DNA of 64,000 nucleotides, taken from the NCBI RefSeq assembly GCF_000428945.1, contig NZ_AUAX01000018.1, positions 208,927-272,926 of the forward strand, given 5' to 3'. How positions within the stretch are numbered: position 1 is the stretch's first letter; each line of letters starts with the position of its first letter. Below the pieces are notes generated by a model, which saw only the letters and a list, made by a program, of their open reading frames with translations, searched no databases and had not been told where the DNA came from. Source of the DNA: Hamadaea tsunoensis DSM 44101. Lineage in GTDB: Bacteria > Actinomycetota > Actinomycetes > Mycobacteriales > Micromonosporaceae. Both the position numbers and the translations under genes were made by a program. This document shows positions 1 to 7,603 of this stretch, piece after piece.

Positions 1-1011
1 GCCGGGCCGCTCGTCGAGGACGTTCATCGCGGCGGTGCTGTCGGACACGGTCGTGACGGCGGGGACTCCGTCCACCCGGGACACCGACAGCTCGACCCGC
101 TCGTCCACCTGCGTACGCCCGGCCAGCAACATCGGGATGGTCGCGGTGGTATACGACCCCGGCGGCATCCGCGATCCGGCCGGGACCTGGGAGATCGTCC
201 GCGTCGACGGCCCGTCCGCGGCGGTCAGGTAGCGGCCGGCGGTGACCGCCGTGTCCAGCCCGTCCAGCCGCGCCTCCTGCGCCGGGTCGACGCCGACCAC
301 CAGCATCGGGAAGCCGAACTGGACGTAGACGTACGGATGCCCGCCGGACATCCCGTCCTCCAGGATGGACGCGGAGGTGGGGTCGGTGGACCAGCAGACG
401 AGGACCCGCCGCTGCGACGGCAGCAGGTTGGTGTCGGAGTAGCCGCCGGAGTTGCCGCACACGTCGACGGACCGGCCGCCGATCCGCTCGTGCAGCCGGC
501 TGCCGTCCCAGTCGATGTGGTTCTTCGTCACGTACAGGTAGATGTCCCCGTCCGGAAGGCGGCTGGTCCCGCCGTCCGCGACGAAGGTCGGGGAGACCCG
601 CAGCACCTGCTGGTCCACGCCGGACTTCACATAGGGCGTCAGGTCGATCTTCACCCGGCCGTACTGGATGACGTAGCCGCCGACGCCGATCGGCGCCGCC
701 ACGTCCACGTCCGGCAGGGCCGCGATCCGCCGCCACTGCGCCTCGGTGATGCCGCCCGACATCCCGGCCAGCTGTCCACTCTGGACGAGACCCTGGGCCT
801 GCTCGACGGGGGTGACGGCGTCGGCCGGGCGTACCATCAGGTCGTAGGCCGGACGCGCGGCGTCGGTGACCGTGGCGGTGAGTTCGAGCCGCGACTGGCG
901 GGCGGCGGAGAACAGCAGCGCGAAGCTCGCCACGGCGATGGCGACGGCGGCGAGGGTGGCGACCGAACGGCCGCGGCGCAGGCGCAACTGGGCCCAGATC
1001 AGGCGGATCAC
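1..1011 (-). CDS. FtsX/MacB-like ABC transporter permease (3' part beyond window)
   Basis: This is the first 337 codons of an ABC transporter permease; the rest lies left of the window. Translation starts at GTG (1011-1009), whose bases overlap the stop of the upstream ATPase remnant as GTGA, so the two are translationally coupled. The N-terminus is basic (RLRRGRS) and leads into one hydrophobic segment at about residues 17-37. A long polar, probably extracytoplasmic domain follows and fills the rest of the visible part. This is the usual layout of FtsX-type permeases, in which the paired membrane helices come after the outer domain. The family exports lipids or peptides, or acts as a mechanotransducer, but the substrate cannot be read here. 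The partner ATPase appears broken, so function would need another ATPase. Confidence 0.72.
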   Translation of the reverse strand, partial: MIRLIWAQLRLRRGRSVATLAAVAIAVASFALLFSAARQSRLELTATVTDAARPAYDLMVRPADAVTPVEQAQGLVQSGQLAGMSGGITEAQWRRIAALPDVDVAAPIGVGGYVIQYGRVKIDLTPYVKSGVDQQVLRVSPTFVADGGTSRLPDGDIYLYVTKNHIDWDGSRLHERIGGRSVDVCGNSGGYSDTNLLPSQRRVLVCWSTDPTSASILEDGMSGGHPYVYVQFGFPMLVVGVDPAQEARLDGLDTAVTAGRYLTAADGPSTRTISQVPAGSRMPPGSYTTATIPMLLAGRTQVDERVELSVSRVDGVPAVTTVSDSTAAMNVLDERPG

Positions 1012-1217
1012 CGGCGCGGGCCTTCCCCGCGGGCCAGGGTCTCGGCGGCGTCGGCGGCGCCGATCAGGTGCAGCAGCGTGGACCTACCCGAGCCGCCCGG
1101 CCCGGTGACCGCGGTCATCGTGCCGGGCCCGAAGGCCCGGCTGACGCCGTCGAACGCGGTCACCGGTCCGAACGCCTTGCGTACGCCGTCGAGGACGACG
1201 TCCCCCGATTGGGTCAT
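1008..1217 (-). pseudogene. Vestigial ABC transporter ATPase (N-terminal Walker A region only)
   Basis: The frame opens at ATG 1217 and encodes about 69 residues resembling the N-terminus of an FtsX-partner ATPase: LDGVRKAFG, then a P-loop GPGGSGRSTLLHLIGAAD. The P-loop lysine is replaced by arginine (GRS instead of GKS). The protein stops about a dozen residues later. Q-loop, ABC signature, Walker B and switch histidine are all absent, whereas a working subunit is about 220-250 residues. The tail (ETLARGEGPRR) and the exact 4-base overlap with the permease look like an original gene end. The simplest reading is an internal deletion joining the two ends of a former full gene (inference). A sequencing error could not explain the missing 150 or more residues. 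Confidence 0.7.
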
Positions 1218-1234
1218 GGCGACGAGTGTGGCTG

Positions 1235-1253
1235 TTGCATTGTGACAATGCAA
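1235..1253. promoter_or_regulatory. 19-bp perfect palindrome, probable operator of the ABC genes
   Basis: Arms TTGCATTGT and ACAATGCAA flank a single G, giving 9+1+9 perfect symmetry. The site lies 17 bp upstream of the ATPase-remnant ATG, where a dimeric repressor would block the promoter. The cognate regulator is not obvious in the window. The palindrome also argues against an in-frame ATG inside it (1253) being the start. Confidence 0.55.
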
Positions 1254-1391
1254 GGGCCGTCCCGGCCGGAGCGACCACCCGCGGACGGGTCTTGATTTCC
1301 TTGCCGGTGTTGTTCCGCACCTCGAAGCGGCGGGCGGCGAACCCGACGAACATCACTGCGTTGGCCACCGGCTGAGCGTCGACCAGGGCTG

Positions 1392-1407
1392 TTACCGGAT
1401 TCTTACC
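1392..1407. promoter_or_regulatory. Direct repeat TTACC-N6-TTACC upstream of the ABC genes
   Basis: Two TTACC units (1392-1396 and 1403-1407) recur with an 11-bp period, read as GGTAA on the transcribed strand. This is the spacing of OmpR-type response-regulator sites, which often control FtsX-type ABC exporters. The motif is short and may be chance. Confidence 0.2.
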
Positions 1408-1423
1408 ACGACCCCGGCCCGGG

Positions 1424-2773
1424 TCAGGGCAGGCCGTGGGCGGCGCGGTCGAGGATCGTGCGCACTGCGTCGCCCTGGTTGTCGAGGAACGCGTAGTGCC
1501 GCTGCACCACCGCCTCCGGATCGGTGATCGAGACGCCGAAGAACTTGCTGAAGAAGCGGGCCTGGTCCAGCCGTGCCGGCCCGATGATCTGCTGCCCGGC
1601 GGCGTCCAGCTCGGCGCTCGTGCCCGGCGCGCCGCCCACCACCGTCACCGTCCGCAAGGCCCGGGCGGCGACGAAGAAGTAGCTCGGCAGCGTCTCCTGC
1701 GCGACGAACCGCACGACGTCGGAGAGCGTACGCGTGATCGTGCGGGCGAAGTGGTGGTGACTGTCGCGCTCGCCCCGGAACAGATCGTGGTACGCGTGCC
1801 CGGCGGACACCTCGTCGTAGCGGATCTCGAAGAGCCGCGCGACCGGGAACGGCGTGAACCCGTGCCCGGCGTGCGGATCGGACTGCAGCTCCCGTTCGTG
1901 GGAGAACTGCCGGTCCATGTCCAGCATGACCTTCGTGTCGCCGGGCGGCAGCTTCGCGTCCCGCAGCAGCGCGGCGACCGTCCCGCCGAGCCGCAGCTGC
2001 CGGGTGTACGCCTCGTCGACGACCTGGCGCACGGTGCTCATGATCAGGCAGCGTTCGGTGGACGTGCTGCCCGGTACGCGTACCGTCTCGACGATGTCCT
2101 GGATGTTGCAGCCCCAGACGCGGAAGCTGCCCGCCGGGGCGAACCCGAGACGGAACTCCTCCAGCGCGTGGGTGTTGGCTGCGCCGTCCTCGCCCATGTC
2201 GGGCTGGAAGTCGACGGCCGCCCGGCCGTCGGTGTCGTCGGGATCGCGCCGGTCGCCCGCGCCGGCGGAGGTGTTGAACAGCACCGGCCCGTCCACGAAG
2301 GCGTGCGAGAAGATGCTCAGCTCCAGCACGCTGCCCCGCGGCGCCCTGCGCACGGTGTGGTACGCGTTGACGATCGACACCGCGTGGTCGGACGCGGCGG
2401 CCCGGGCGGCCGCGACCGGCCGCCAGTCCACGAACCTCTTCGGATCGCTCGCGGCGTCCAGCGGCCCGTGCGCGGTGGCGAAGTCCGCGTCCAGCGTCGC
2501 CCAGTTGCGCTGCACGTGGCGGGCGGCGGGATCGGCGACGACTCCCTTCTGGGTCGCGAAGTCGTGCTCGTAGATCAGGGTGCTCGCCGAGTGGCAGTCG
2601 AAGTGGACGAACCGCAGGACGGTGTCGTCCTTCACGACCGCCCCGGGCTTGGCCCGGTCGCGGTAGAACTGGGCGACCAGTTCGCCGACGCGCAGCCAGG
2701 CGCAGCGGGCGAAGCCGTCGTCGTGCCCTTCCGGGTCGCCGCTGACGAGGATGACGAAGAGCGGATCAGCCAT
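1424..2773 (-). CDS. Uncharacterised 449-residue cytoplasmic protein
   Basis: I do not recognise this family. It starts at ATG 2773 behind GAGGG and has no signal peptide or membrane helix. The opening MADPLFVILVSGDPEGHDDG reads like a Rossmann-type first strand. One block, SVLELSIFSHAF around H157, and a second, FRVWGC at C222, place a histidine and a cysteine each after a hydrophobic strand. That arrangement recalls clan CD (caspase/gingipain-type) cysteine peptidases, but the usual His-Gly is His-Ala here, so the resemblance is only suggestive. A polar Asp/Glu-rich stretch lies between the blocks. The C-terminal third is mixed helical. The gene stands alone between a HAD-like gene and the ABC remnant, on the same strand as both. 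Confidence 0.75.
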   Translation of the reverse strand: MADPLFVILVSGDPEGHDDGFARCAWLRVGELVAQFYRDRAKPGAVVKDDTVLRFVHFDCHSASTLIYEHDFATQKGVVADPAARHVQRNWATLDADFATAHGPLDAASDPKRFVDWRPVAAARAAASDHAVSIVNAYHTVRRAPRGSVLELSIFSHAFVDGPVLFNTSAGAGDRRDPDDTDGRAAVDFQPDMGEDGAANTHALEEFRLGFAPAGSFRVWGCNIQDIVETVRVPGSTSTERCLIMSTVRQVVDEAYTRQLRLGGTVAALLRDAKLPPGDTKVMLDMDRQFSHERELQSDPHAGHGFTPFPVARLFEIRYDEVSAGHAYHDLFRGERDSHHHFARTITRTLSDVVRFVAQETLPSYFFVAARALRTVTVVGGAPGTSAELDAAGQQIIGPARLDQARFFSKFFGVSITDPEAVVQRHYAFLDNQGDAVRTILDRAAHGLP

Positions 2774-2895
2774 GGTGGGCCCTCGCTTCCGATCGAACGG
2801 GCAGTCGCCGTCGGTGCGCCGCGACGTGGCGAGTATGTCCCGATCGGGGCGATGTGGACTGTCGGTTCGGCGACCGGCCGTCGGACGGGCAACCG

Positions 2896-3459
2896 TCAGA
2901 GCGCCTCGCCGCCGCCGCCGAGGAGGACCGTCAGGGCCGCCCAGGAGTCGACGGCCGTCACCCAGTCCGGCAGCTCGCCGGCGGTGGCTTCCGCGGTCCC
3001 GCCGGTGAACAGGTAGCGGCGGTCGACCGTCTCCAGGTACGCGAGCACGTCGAGCCGGTCGTCGACGAAATCGGTGATGCCGAGGCGCTCGCAGACCGGG
3101 GCCTTGTCCCGCCGCTCCCGGACGAAGTGCACGTCGCCCCGGCCCACCCCGGTACGCGTGAAGAAGTCGTGGTGCTCCAGCCAGGCCCGGGTGTTGGCCT
3201 CGACCTTGGGGCCGGCCTTCGAGACGAGGTGGACGCGGCCGGCGTACGGGCCCGCGGCGAGGGTCGCGAGGGCTTCGAAGACGCCGTCGGTCGCCGGGGT
3301 CTCCAGCGGCCGGGTGCCGAAGAAGGAGGTGTCCTCGTCCCGCCCGGCCAGCGCCACGATCACGCCGCCGACGTCGACGCCGAGCGTGGGCTGCTGTTTC
3401 CAGCCCGGGCCCCGATACGGTGACCGGGGTGCCCGGGGGCCCCGCCGCTGATGCGCCAC
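2896..3459 (-). CDS. HAD-like hydrolase-fold protein
   Basis: This 187-residue protein starts at GTG 3459 behind GGGAGG with six bases of spacing. After a basic N-terminal tail, the first strand LGVDVGGVIVA (D29) matches HAD motif I. VHLVSKAG matches motif II/III (Ser/Lys), and FVDDRLDVL supplies the motif IV acidic pair. The second aspartate of motif I (DxD), the general acid/base in phosphatases, is glycine here (D-V-G-G). The protein may therefore be a weak or non-phosphatase member, or use another acid. Size and layout fit small HAD proteins annotated as nucleotidase-like. It lies 122 bp upstream of the 449-residue gene on the same strand, so co-transcription is possible. The substrate is unknown. 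Confidence 0.7.
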   Translation of the reverse strand: MAHQRRGPRAPRSPYRGPGWKQQPTLGVDVGGVIVALAGRDEDTSFFGTRPLETPATDGVFEALATLAAGPYAGRVHLVSKAGPKVEANTRAWLEHHDFFTRTGVGRGDVHFVRERRDKAPVCERLGITDFVDDRLDVLAYLETVDRRYLFTGGTAEATAGELPDWVTAVDSWAALTVLLGGGGEAL

Positions 3460-3522
3460 TGTGGACCTCCCGCTTCGCGAACGGTCCAGTTGTAGCAGGC
3501 GTTCGCTAAGACGGCGGCCGAT

Positions 3523-4566
3523 TTATACGCTGAAGTCCACGGTGAACGGGCTGTCGAACGCCGCCGAGCCCTGCCAGCACTGGACGACGACGCCCGTGAT
3601 CCACCAGAACACGACCCCGCACCGTTCCATGCCGAAGCTGTACGCGCTCACGTGGACGCTCCCGCCGGTCAACGGCTGTCCCGGCATCGTGACCACCGAC
3701 CGCCCGACCCCGGTACGCGTGACCGTCATCGCCGAGCCCGTCGTGTTGTACGAGGTCGTCGGCGTGTACGGCGTGGTCCGGCTGAGCGGCGCCGGCGGGT
3801 CGATCCGCGCGTACGCGGCGGGCACGTGCCCGAGGAACCCGGTCGTGATGGACGTCGTGAGGGTGAAGTACGCGTCGACCGGCGCGCTCGCGGCGTCGAC
3901 GCACTGGACGAACACGGTGCCGCCGAAGTCCGGGTAGCCGGGGGAGGCGAAGCTGGCGATCGAGCACGGGTTGGCGGCGTACCCGTACCCGGTCACCTGG
4001 ACGTCCCCGACGCCCCGGACGCCGGCCACGGTCACCCGGTAGTCGCCGGTCCCGAGCCGCTGGATCGTGCTCAGCTGCCCCGACGAGTTGTACTGGTAGG
4101 TCGCCGTCGGCGTGTAGGCGGCCGCCCCCGGCTGATCCGCGAACAGGTACGCGTACTCCGGGGCGGCCGGGCGGTTGGTGAAGGCGGCCGTGAACTGGGT
4201 GTCGGCGTACGCGGTGCCGTGGAAGCAGTAGACCCGGATCTTCAGGAGGTCGCCGGACCAGGTCCAGAAGCCGATCTGGCAGGTGTTGCCCGACGAGCCG
4301 TACGCCGTCGCGTGCGCCACGCCGCCGCTCGTACCGAGCCCGGGCAGCTGGACCTCGTACTGGCCGGCGGCGAGGCGGACCACGTGGTTGACGCCGCCGG
4401 TCGAGTTGAAGCTGTAGGCCGCGGCCGGGTCGTAGGCCGCCGCCGACGGCTGGTCCGCCCACAGGTACGCGTACCCGGAAGCGGCGCCCGCCTGGGCGGT
4501 CGACGGAGTCAGCAGGACGCCCAGCACTCCGGCCAGGCTCAGGAGGAACGCGCTCGTACGCCGCAC
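3523..4566 (-). CDS. Secreted protein with three ~100-residue repeats
   Basis: GTG start 4566. The N-terminus MRRTSAFLLSLAGVLGVLL and an AQA cleavage region form a Sec signal peptide. The mature part consists of three imperfect copies of about 100 residues. The first two begin YAYLWADQPSAAAYDP and YAYLFADQPGAAAYTP; the third begins near AYARIDPPAP. Each copy continues with a Y-x-Y/F-N-S/T-T/S-G segment, a G-x-G/Y-x-V-x-(L/V/M)-P/A strand and a pair of cysteines that probably form a disulfide within the repeat. The repeats look like all-beta modules for binding or adhesion outside the cell. No catalytic motif is visible and I cannot name the family. Confidence 0.78.
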   Translation of the reverse strand: MRRTSAFLLSLAGVLGVLLTPSTAQAGAASGYAYLWADQPSAAAYDPAAAYSFNSTGGVNHVVRLAAGQYEVQLPGLGTSGGVAHATAYGSSGNTCQIGFWTWSGDLLKIRVYCFHGTAYADTQFTAAFTNRPAAPEYAYLFADQPGAAAYTPTATYQYNSSGQLSTIQRLGTGDYRVTVAGVRGVGDVQVTGYGYAANPCSIASFASPGYPDFGGTVFVQCVDAASAPVDAYFTLTTSITTGFLGHVPAAYARIDPPAPLSRTTPYTPTTSYNTTGSAMTVTRTGVGRSVVTMPGQPLTGGSVHVSAYSFGMERCGVVFWWITGVVVQCWQGSAAFDSPFTVDFSV

Positions 4567-4627
4567 AGGCGCAGTATGCGTACGGCGGGGAGGTTGTGGG
4601 GTCGTTGTGTCGCCAGCGCGACGGACC

Positions 4628-5293
4628 TCAGCCCGGCAGGCGGGCGATGCCGGCGAGGATGAGGTCGACGCCGGCGAGGAACTGGGCGCGGTCGTCGTGC
4701 CGGGGCAGCTGGTCGGCGATCTCGTGCAGGAACGGGTACTCGTCGGGGTCGAGGGTCCGCCAGGCGGCCGCCTCGGCCGCGAGGATCGCGGTGCGGTCGC
4801 CGCCCGGCGGCTGCGTACGCGCGTTCGCGGCGTTCTGCCGGCTGCTGCCGATGATGTAGTTCAGCAGCGCCGATGCCGAGGTGAACCGGTCCGCCGCCGG
4901 TACGCCGAGCGCCAGGGTCTGCTGCCCGAGCCGTTCGAGGATCCGCCGCATCGCCGGCTGGGCCGGGGCCCGGGAGAGCTGCGCGCCGGCCCAGGGATGC
5001 TCGTCGACGGCGTCGAAGACGGCGAGCGCGACCGCGCGGACGGCCTGCGCCGGGTCGGCGGCGTCGGGCCGGCCGGTCGCGCCGGCGAGGACCGCCTCGG
5101 TGGCGGCGACCAGCAGCTCGTTCTTGTTCGCCACGTGCCAGTAGATCGCGCCGGGACCGGTCGCCAGGCGGGCGCTGAGCGCGCGGAAGGTCAGCCCGTC
5201 CTCGCCGTCCGCGTCGAGAAGGGTGATCGCCGCGGCGACGATGCGCTCGCGCGACAGCGCCTGCTCGCGCCGCTCCGTGGTTCTCCCTGCCAT
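4628..5293 (-). CDS. TetR family transcriptional regulator
   Basis: A 221-residue one-component repressor. I chose ATG 5293 (MAGRTTERREQ) over an in-frame start 120 bp upstream because the longer form would read through the operator palindrome and encodes a non-TetR-like extension. The HTH lies at about residues 10-55: ERIVAAAITLLDADG, then LTFRALSARLATGPGAIYWHVANKNEL, a classic TetR recognition helix. The C-terminal ligand domain is tetracycline-repressor-like in length (TetR_C). A perfect 25-bp palindrome sits 16 bp upstream, which points to autoregulation. The divergent M23-like gene at 5440 may share that control. The ligand is unknown. Confidence 0.85.
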   Translation of the reverse strand: MAGRTTERREQALSRERIVAAAITLLDADGEDGLTFRALSARLATGPGAIYWHVANKNELLVAATEAVLAGATGRPDAADPAQAVRAVALAVFDAVDEHPWAGAQLSRAPAQPAMRRILERLGQQTLALGVPAADRFTSASALLNYIIGSSRQNAANARTQPPGGDRTAILAAEAAAWRTLDPDEYPFLHEIADQLPRHDDRAQFLAGVDLILAGIARLPG

Positions 5294-5308
5294 GCATCCA
5301 TCCTGGCA

Positions 5309-5333
5309 CGGCTTGGAACGTCGTTCCAAGCCG
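5309..5333. promoter_or_regulatory. Perfect 25-bp palindromic TetR operator
   Basis: Arms CGGCTTGGAACG and CGTTCCAAGCCG pair around one central T, a 12+1+12 perfect match. It lies between the TetR start (5293) and the divergent gene at 5440, the normal place for a TetR autoregulatory site. Confidence 0.75.
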
Positions 5334-5439
5334 GCTGGAAAGCAGGCCCGCATCTTCGCGGATCCGTGGGGTTGGCAATAGATCAACGTAACTTTAATCT
5401 CAGGCTCCGACACCCCCTGAACCCCCGAGGGAGCCGTAC

Positions 5440-6903
5440 ATGGGCCTCGCCCGCCGCGATGTTCTTCGTCTCGCCGCCACCACCGGAGCCGCCGCCCTGG
5501 GAGCGACCGCCGGCGGCATCCTCCTGGCCACCCCCGCCTTCGCCTTCCCCGCCGTCTACAACCCCTTCGCCGGCTACCCGATCAGCGACGGGTGGCAGGA
5601 CCACATCAACCGGGGCTCGCTCGGCGGCATCGACTTCGTCATGCCCGTCGGCACGCCGCTGCCCGCCTGCGGCGCCGGCGTCGTCACCAACATCCCGGAG
5701 AACGGGACCGGCGGCAACACCGTCACCATCGACCTCGGCGAGGGCTACCGCAGCCAGTACATGCACCTCTCGCAGTTCCTGCTCGCCAACGGCACCGCCG
5801 TCGGCCCCGGCGCCATCGTGGGCCTGTCCGGCGGGGCGGCCGGCGCACCGGGTTCCGGCAGCTCCACCGGCCCGCACTGCCACTGGCACATGATCGACCC
5901 CAGCGGTACGCGGATCGACCCGCTCGCGTACATCGCGGCGCATCCGGGGTCGCCGGCTCCCACGTCGGGCCCGATGTACCACGAGATCCGGGCGGCGAGC
6001 GGGGCGTGGAGCGGATTCCAGCCGCTGAACGGATACCTGACGACGCTGCCGGGCAACGCGAAGGACATGGCGATCGCCGGGTTCGCCGACGGCAGCGCCC
6101 AGGTCGCGATCATCGGCGCCGACGACTGCGTGTACCACCGCGTACGCAACGCCAACGCGACCTGGTCGTCGTTCCAGCCGGTCGTCGGGGTCGGGACGAC
6201 CAGCGCCGCCAAGGCCAAGCGGATCAGCCTGGCGGCCCTGCCGGACGGGAGCGCGCAGCTGCTCATGATCGGCGCCGACGGGACCGTCTACCACCGCGTA
6301 CGCAACGCCAACGGCACGTGGCAGGACTTCACCCGGGTCAGCGGCTACCAGACGACGGCACCGGCCGGCGCCAAGGACGTCGCGATCTGCGGGATGCCCG
6401 ACGGCTCCGCCCAGGTGCTCATCGTCGGCATGGACGACGGGATCTACCACCGCGTACGCGGCGCCGGCGGCAGCTGGTCCGCCTTCGGGCCGCTGAACGG
6501 CAACGGCACCACCGCGACCGCGCTCGGCAGCGCCGTCGCGATCACGGGCCTGCCCGACGGCTCCTCGCAGACGGTCATCGCGGGCGGTGGCGGCGCCCTG
6601 CACCACCGCATCCGGTACGCCAACGGCACCTGGTCGGCGTTCCAGCCGGTCCCCGGAGTCGGGACGACGGCCCCGGCGGTCGCCCAGGACGTCTCGATCG
6701 CCGGCACGGCCGACGGTGCGGCGCAGGTCGTGATCATCGGTGCCGACGACGCCGTCTACCACCGGATCCGGGCCGCGAACGGGACCTGGAGCGCGTTCGG
6801 CACCCTGCCCGGCAACGGTACGCCGACCCCCGCGAAGGGCAGCCGCGTGTCGATCGCCGGGATGCCGGGCAACGTGGCGCAACTGGTGATCGTCGGCCGC
6901 TGA
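5440..6903 (+). CDS. Tat-exported M23 peptidase-like domain with six-blade propeller repeats
   Basis: A 487-residue exported protein. The N-terminus ARRDVLRLAATTGAAALGA is a twin-arginine signal with an AFA cleavage region. Residues about 40-170 form an M23 (LytM) fold: GGIDFVMPVGTPL with D65, YMHLS with H109, and the HxH motif at H146/H148. The first zinc-ligand histidine, normally four residues before D65, is leucine (L61), so catalysis is doubtful unless H55 substitutes. Residues about 180-487 hold six repeats of about 50 residues, each with Y/H-H-R/E-V/I-R, (G/A)-x-W-(S/Q)-x-F and DGSAQ-like turns. This pattern matches PLL/tectonin-like beta-propeller lectins. A plausible role is binding, and perhaps trimming, of cell-wall or glycan targets outside the cell. 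Confidence 0.82.
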   Translation: MGLARRDVLRLAATTGAAALGATAGGILLATPAFAFPAVYNPFAGYPISDGWQDHINRGSLGGIDFVMPVGTPLPACGAGVVTNIPENGTGGNTVTIDLGEGYRSQYMHLSQFLLANGTAVGPGAIVGLSGGAAGAPGSGSSTGPHCHWHMIDPSGTRIDPLAYIAAHPGSPAPTSGPMYHEIRAASGAWSGFQPLNGYLTTLPGNAKDMAIAGFADGSAQVAIIGADDCVYHRVRNANATWSSFQPVVGVGTTSAAKAKRISLAALPDGSAQLLMIGADGTVYHRVRNANGTWQDFTRVSGYQTTAPAGAKDVAICGMPDGSAQVLIVGMDDGIYHRVRGAGGSWSAFGPLNGNGTTATALGSAVAITGLPDGSSQTVIAGGGGALHHRIRYANGTWSAFQPVPGVGTTAPAVAQDVSIAGTADGAAQVVIIGADDAVYHRIRAANGTWSAFGTLPGNGTPTPAKGSRVSIAGMPGNVAQLVIVGR

Positions 6904-6931
6904 GCACGGCGGAACGCGGCGTCCCCGTTCG

Positions 6932-7288
6932 TCAGGAGGCGCCGCATTCCCGTGCGGAAAGGCCGGTCGCCGTCGGCCCGGAGACCGCGCCCGGCGGGAT
7001 CCAGGCGCAGAAGTTGTTGCTGCCGTAGTTGCGGCCGTAGTGGTAGCCGCTGGCCGTGGTCTCGTGGACGCCGAACGACGTGCCCGCGCGGGCGATCCCG
7101 ACGAAGTAGCCGCACGGCTTGTTCTGCAGCCACGTGCCCGCGGGGATCGTGCCGGTGTTGCCGCACGCGGCCGCCGGCTTCGGGGCGTTGGCGATGATCG
7201 TGTGGCGGTTCACCGCCCAGGCCGGATGGGCCGCGGCCGCCCCGACGGTCAGGACGGCCGCGATCAGCACGGCGAAGCGCTTCAGCAC
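6932..7288 (-). CDS. Small secreted cysteine-containing protein
   Basis: Start GTG 7288 (VLKRFAVLIAAVLTVGAAAA), giving about 118 residues with a Sec signal ending near AWA. The start overlaps the last seven bases of the upstream gene, so translation is coupled. The mature part of about 90 residues has four cysteines (AACGN, NKPCGY, NNFCAW, RECGA), likely two disulfides. It also has the Gly/Tyr-rich strands (SGYHYGRNYGSNN) seen in small SH3-like cell-wall proteins, but no family is certain. It is co-directional with two other secreted small proteins, which suggests one envelope-related cluster. Confidence 0.72.
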   Translation of the reverse strand: MLKRFAVLIAAVLTVGAAAAHPAWAVNRHTIIANAPKPAAACGNTGTIPAGTWLQNKPCGYFVGIARAGTSFGVHETTASGYHYGRNYGSNNFCAWIPPGAVSGPTATGLSARECGAS

Positions 7289-7590
7289 TGGCCGCTGCTG
7301 TTCGTCAGTGCGCTGTAGGACACCCAGCCCCAGACGTTCTCCCCGCCGTACGCGAACCCGTACGCCCACTGGTAGCCGTTGATGGTCGCGCTGTGGTCGT
7401 AGTCGAACGATTCACCCTGGTAGAGGATGGCGATCGCGGCGCTCCCGGGGGCCGAGCGCACCCAGACGTTCTGGGCGCAGACCGTCCGGCGTTCGAGGGC
7501 CAGGGCCGGGCCGGCGGTGGCCGCGACGACGGTACCGGTGAGCACGGTCGTGGCCGCCGCCGCGAGGGCGAGCTTGCGCATGGTCTTCAT
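7282..7590 (-). CDS. Small secreted SH3-like protein
   Basis: 102 residues. ATG 7590 follows GGAGG with four bases of spacing. The signal peptide is MKTMRKLALAAAATTVLTG, with a GPALA cleavage region. The mature part carries the bacterial SH3 pattern: VWVRSAPGSAAIAILYQGESFDY (broken up by loops), then WAYGFAYGGENVWGWVSYSAL. In this family the WVRSAP-type strand and the final GWV strand close a small barrel. Such domains usually bind peptidoglycan or act as secreted modulators. It sits 13 bp downstream of a similar protein and overlaps the next gene by seven bases. It has two cysteines, one of them the C-terminal residue. Confidence 0.78.
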   Translation of the reverse strand: MKTMRKLALAAAATTVLTGTVVAATAGPALALERRTVCAQNVWVRSAPGSAAIAILYQGESFDYDHSATINGYQWAYGFAYGGENVWGWVSYSALTNSSGQC

Positions 7591-7603
7591 GTGTCCTCCG
7601 GTC

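Noticed and set aside
5294..5413. Longer TetR start at 5413
   Set aside because: It would place the perfect operator palindrome inside the coding region and add a cysteine-rich non-family extension.
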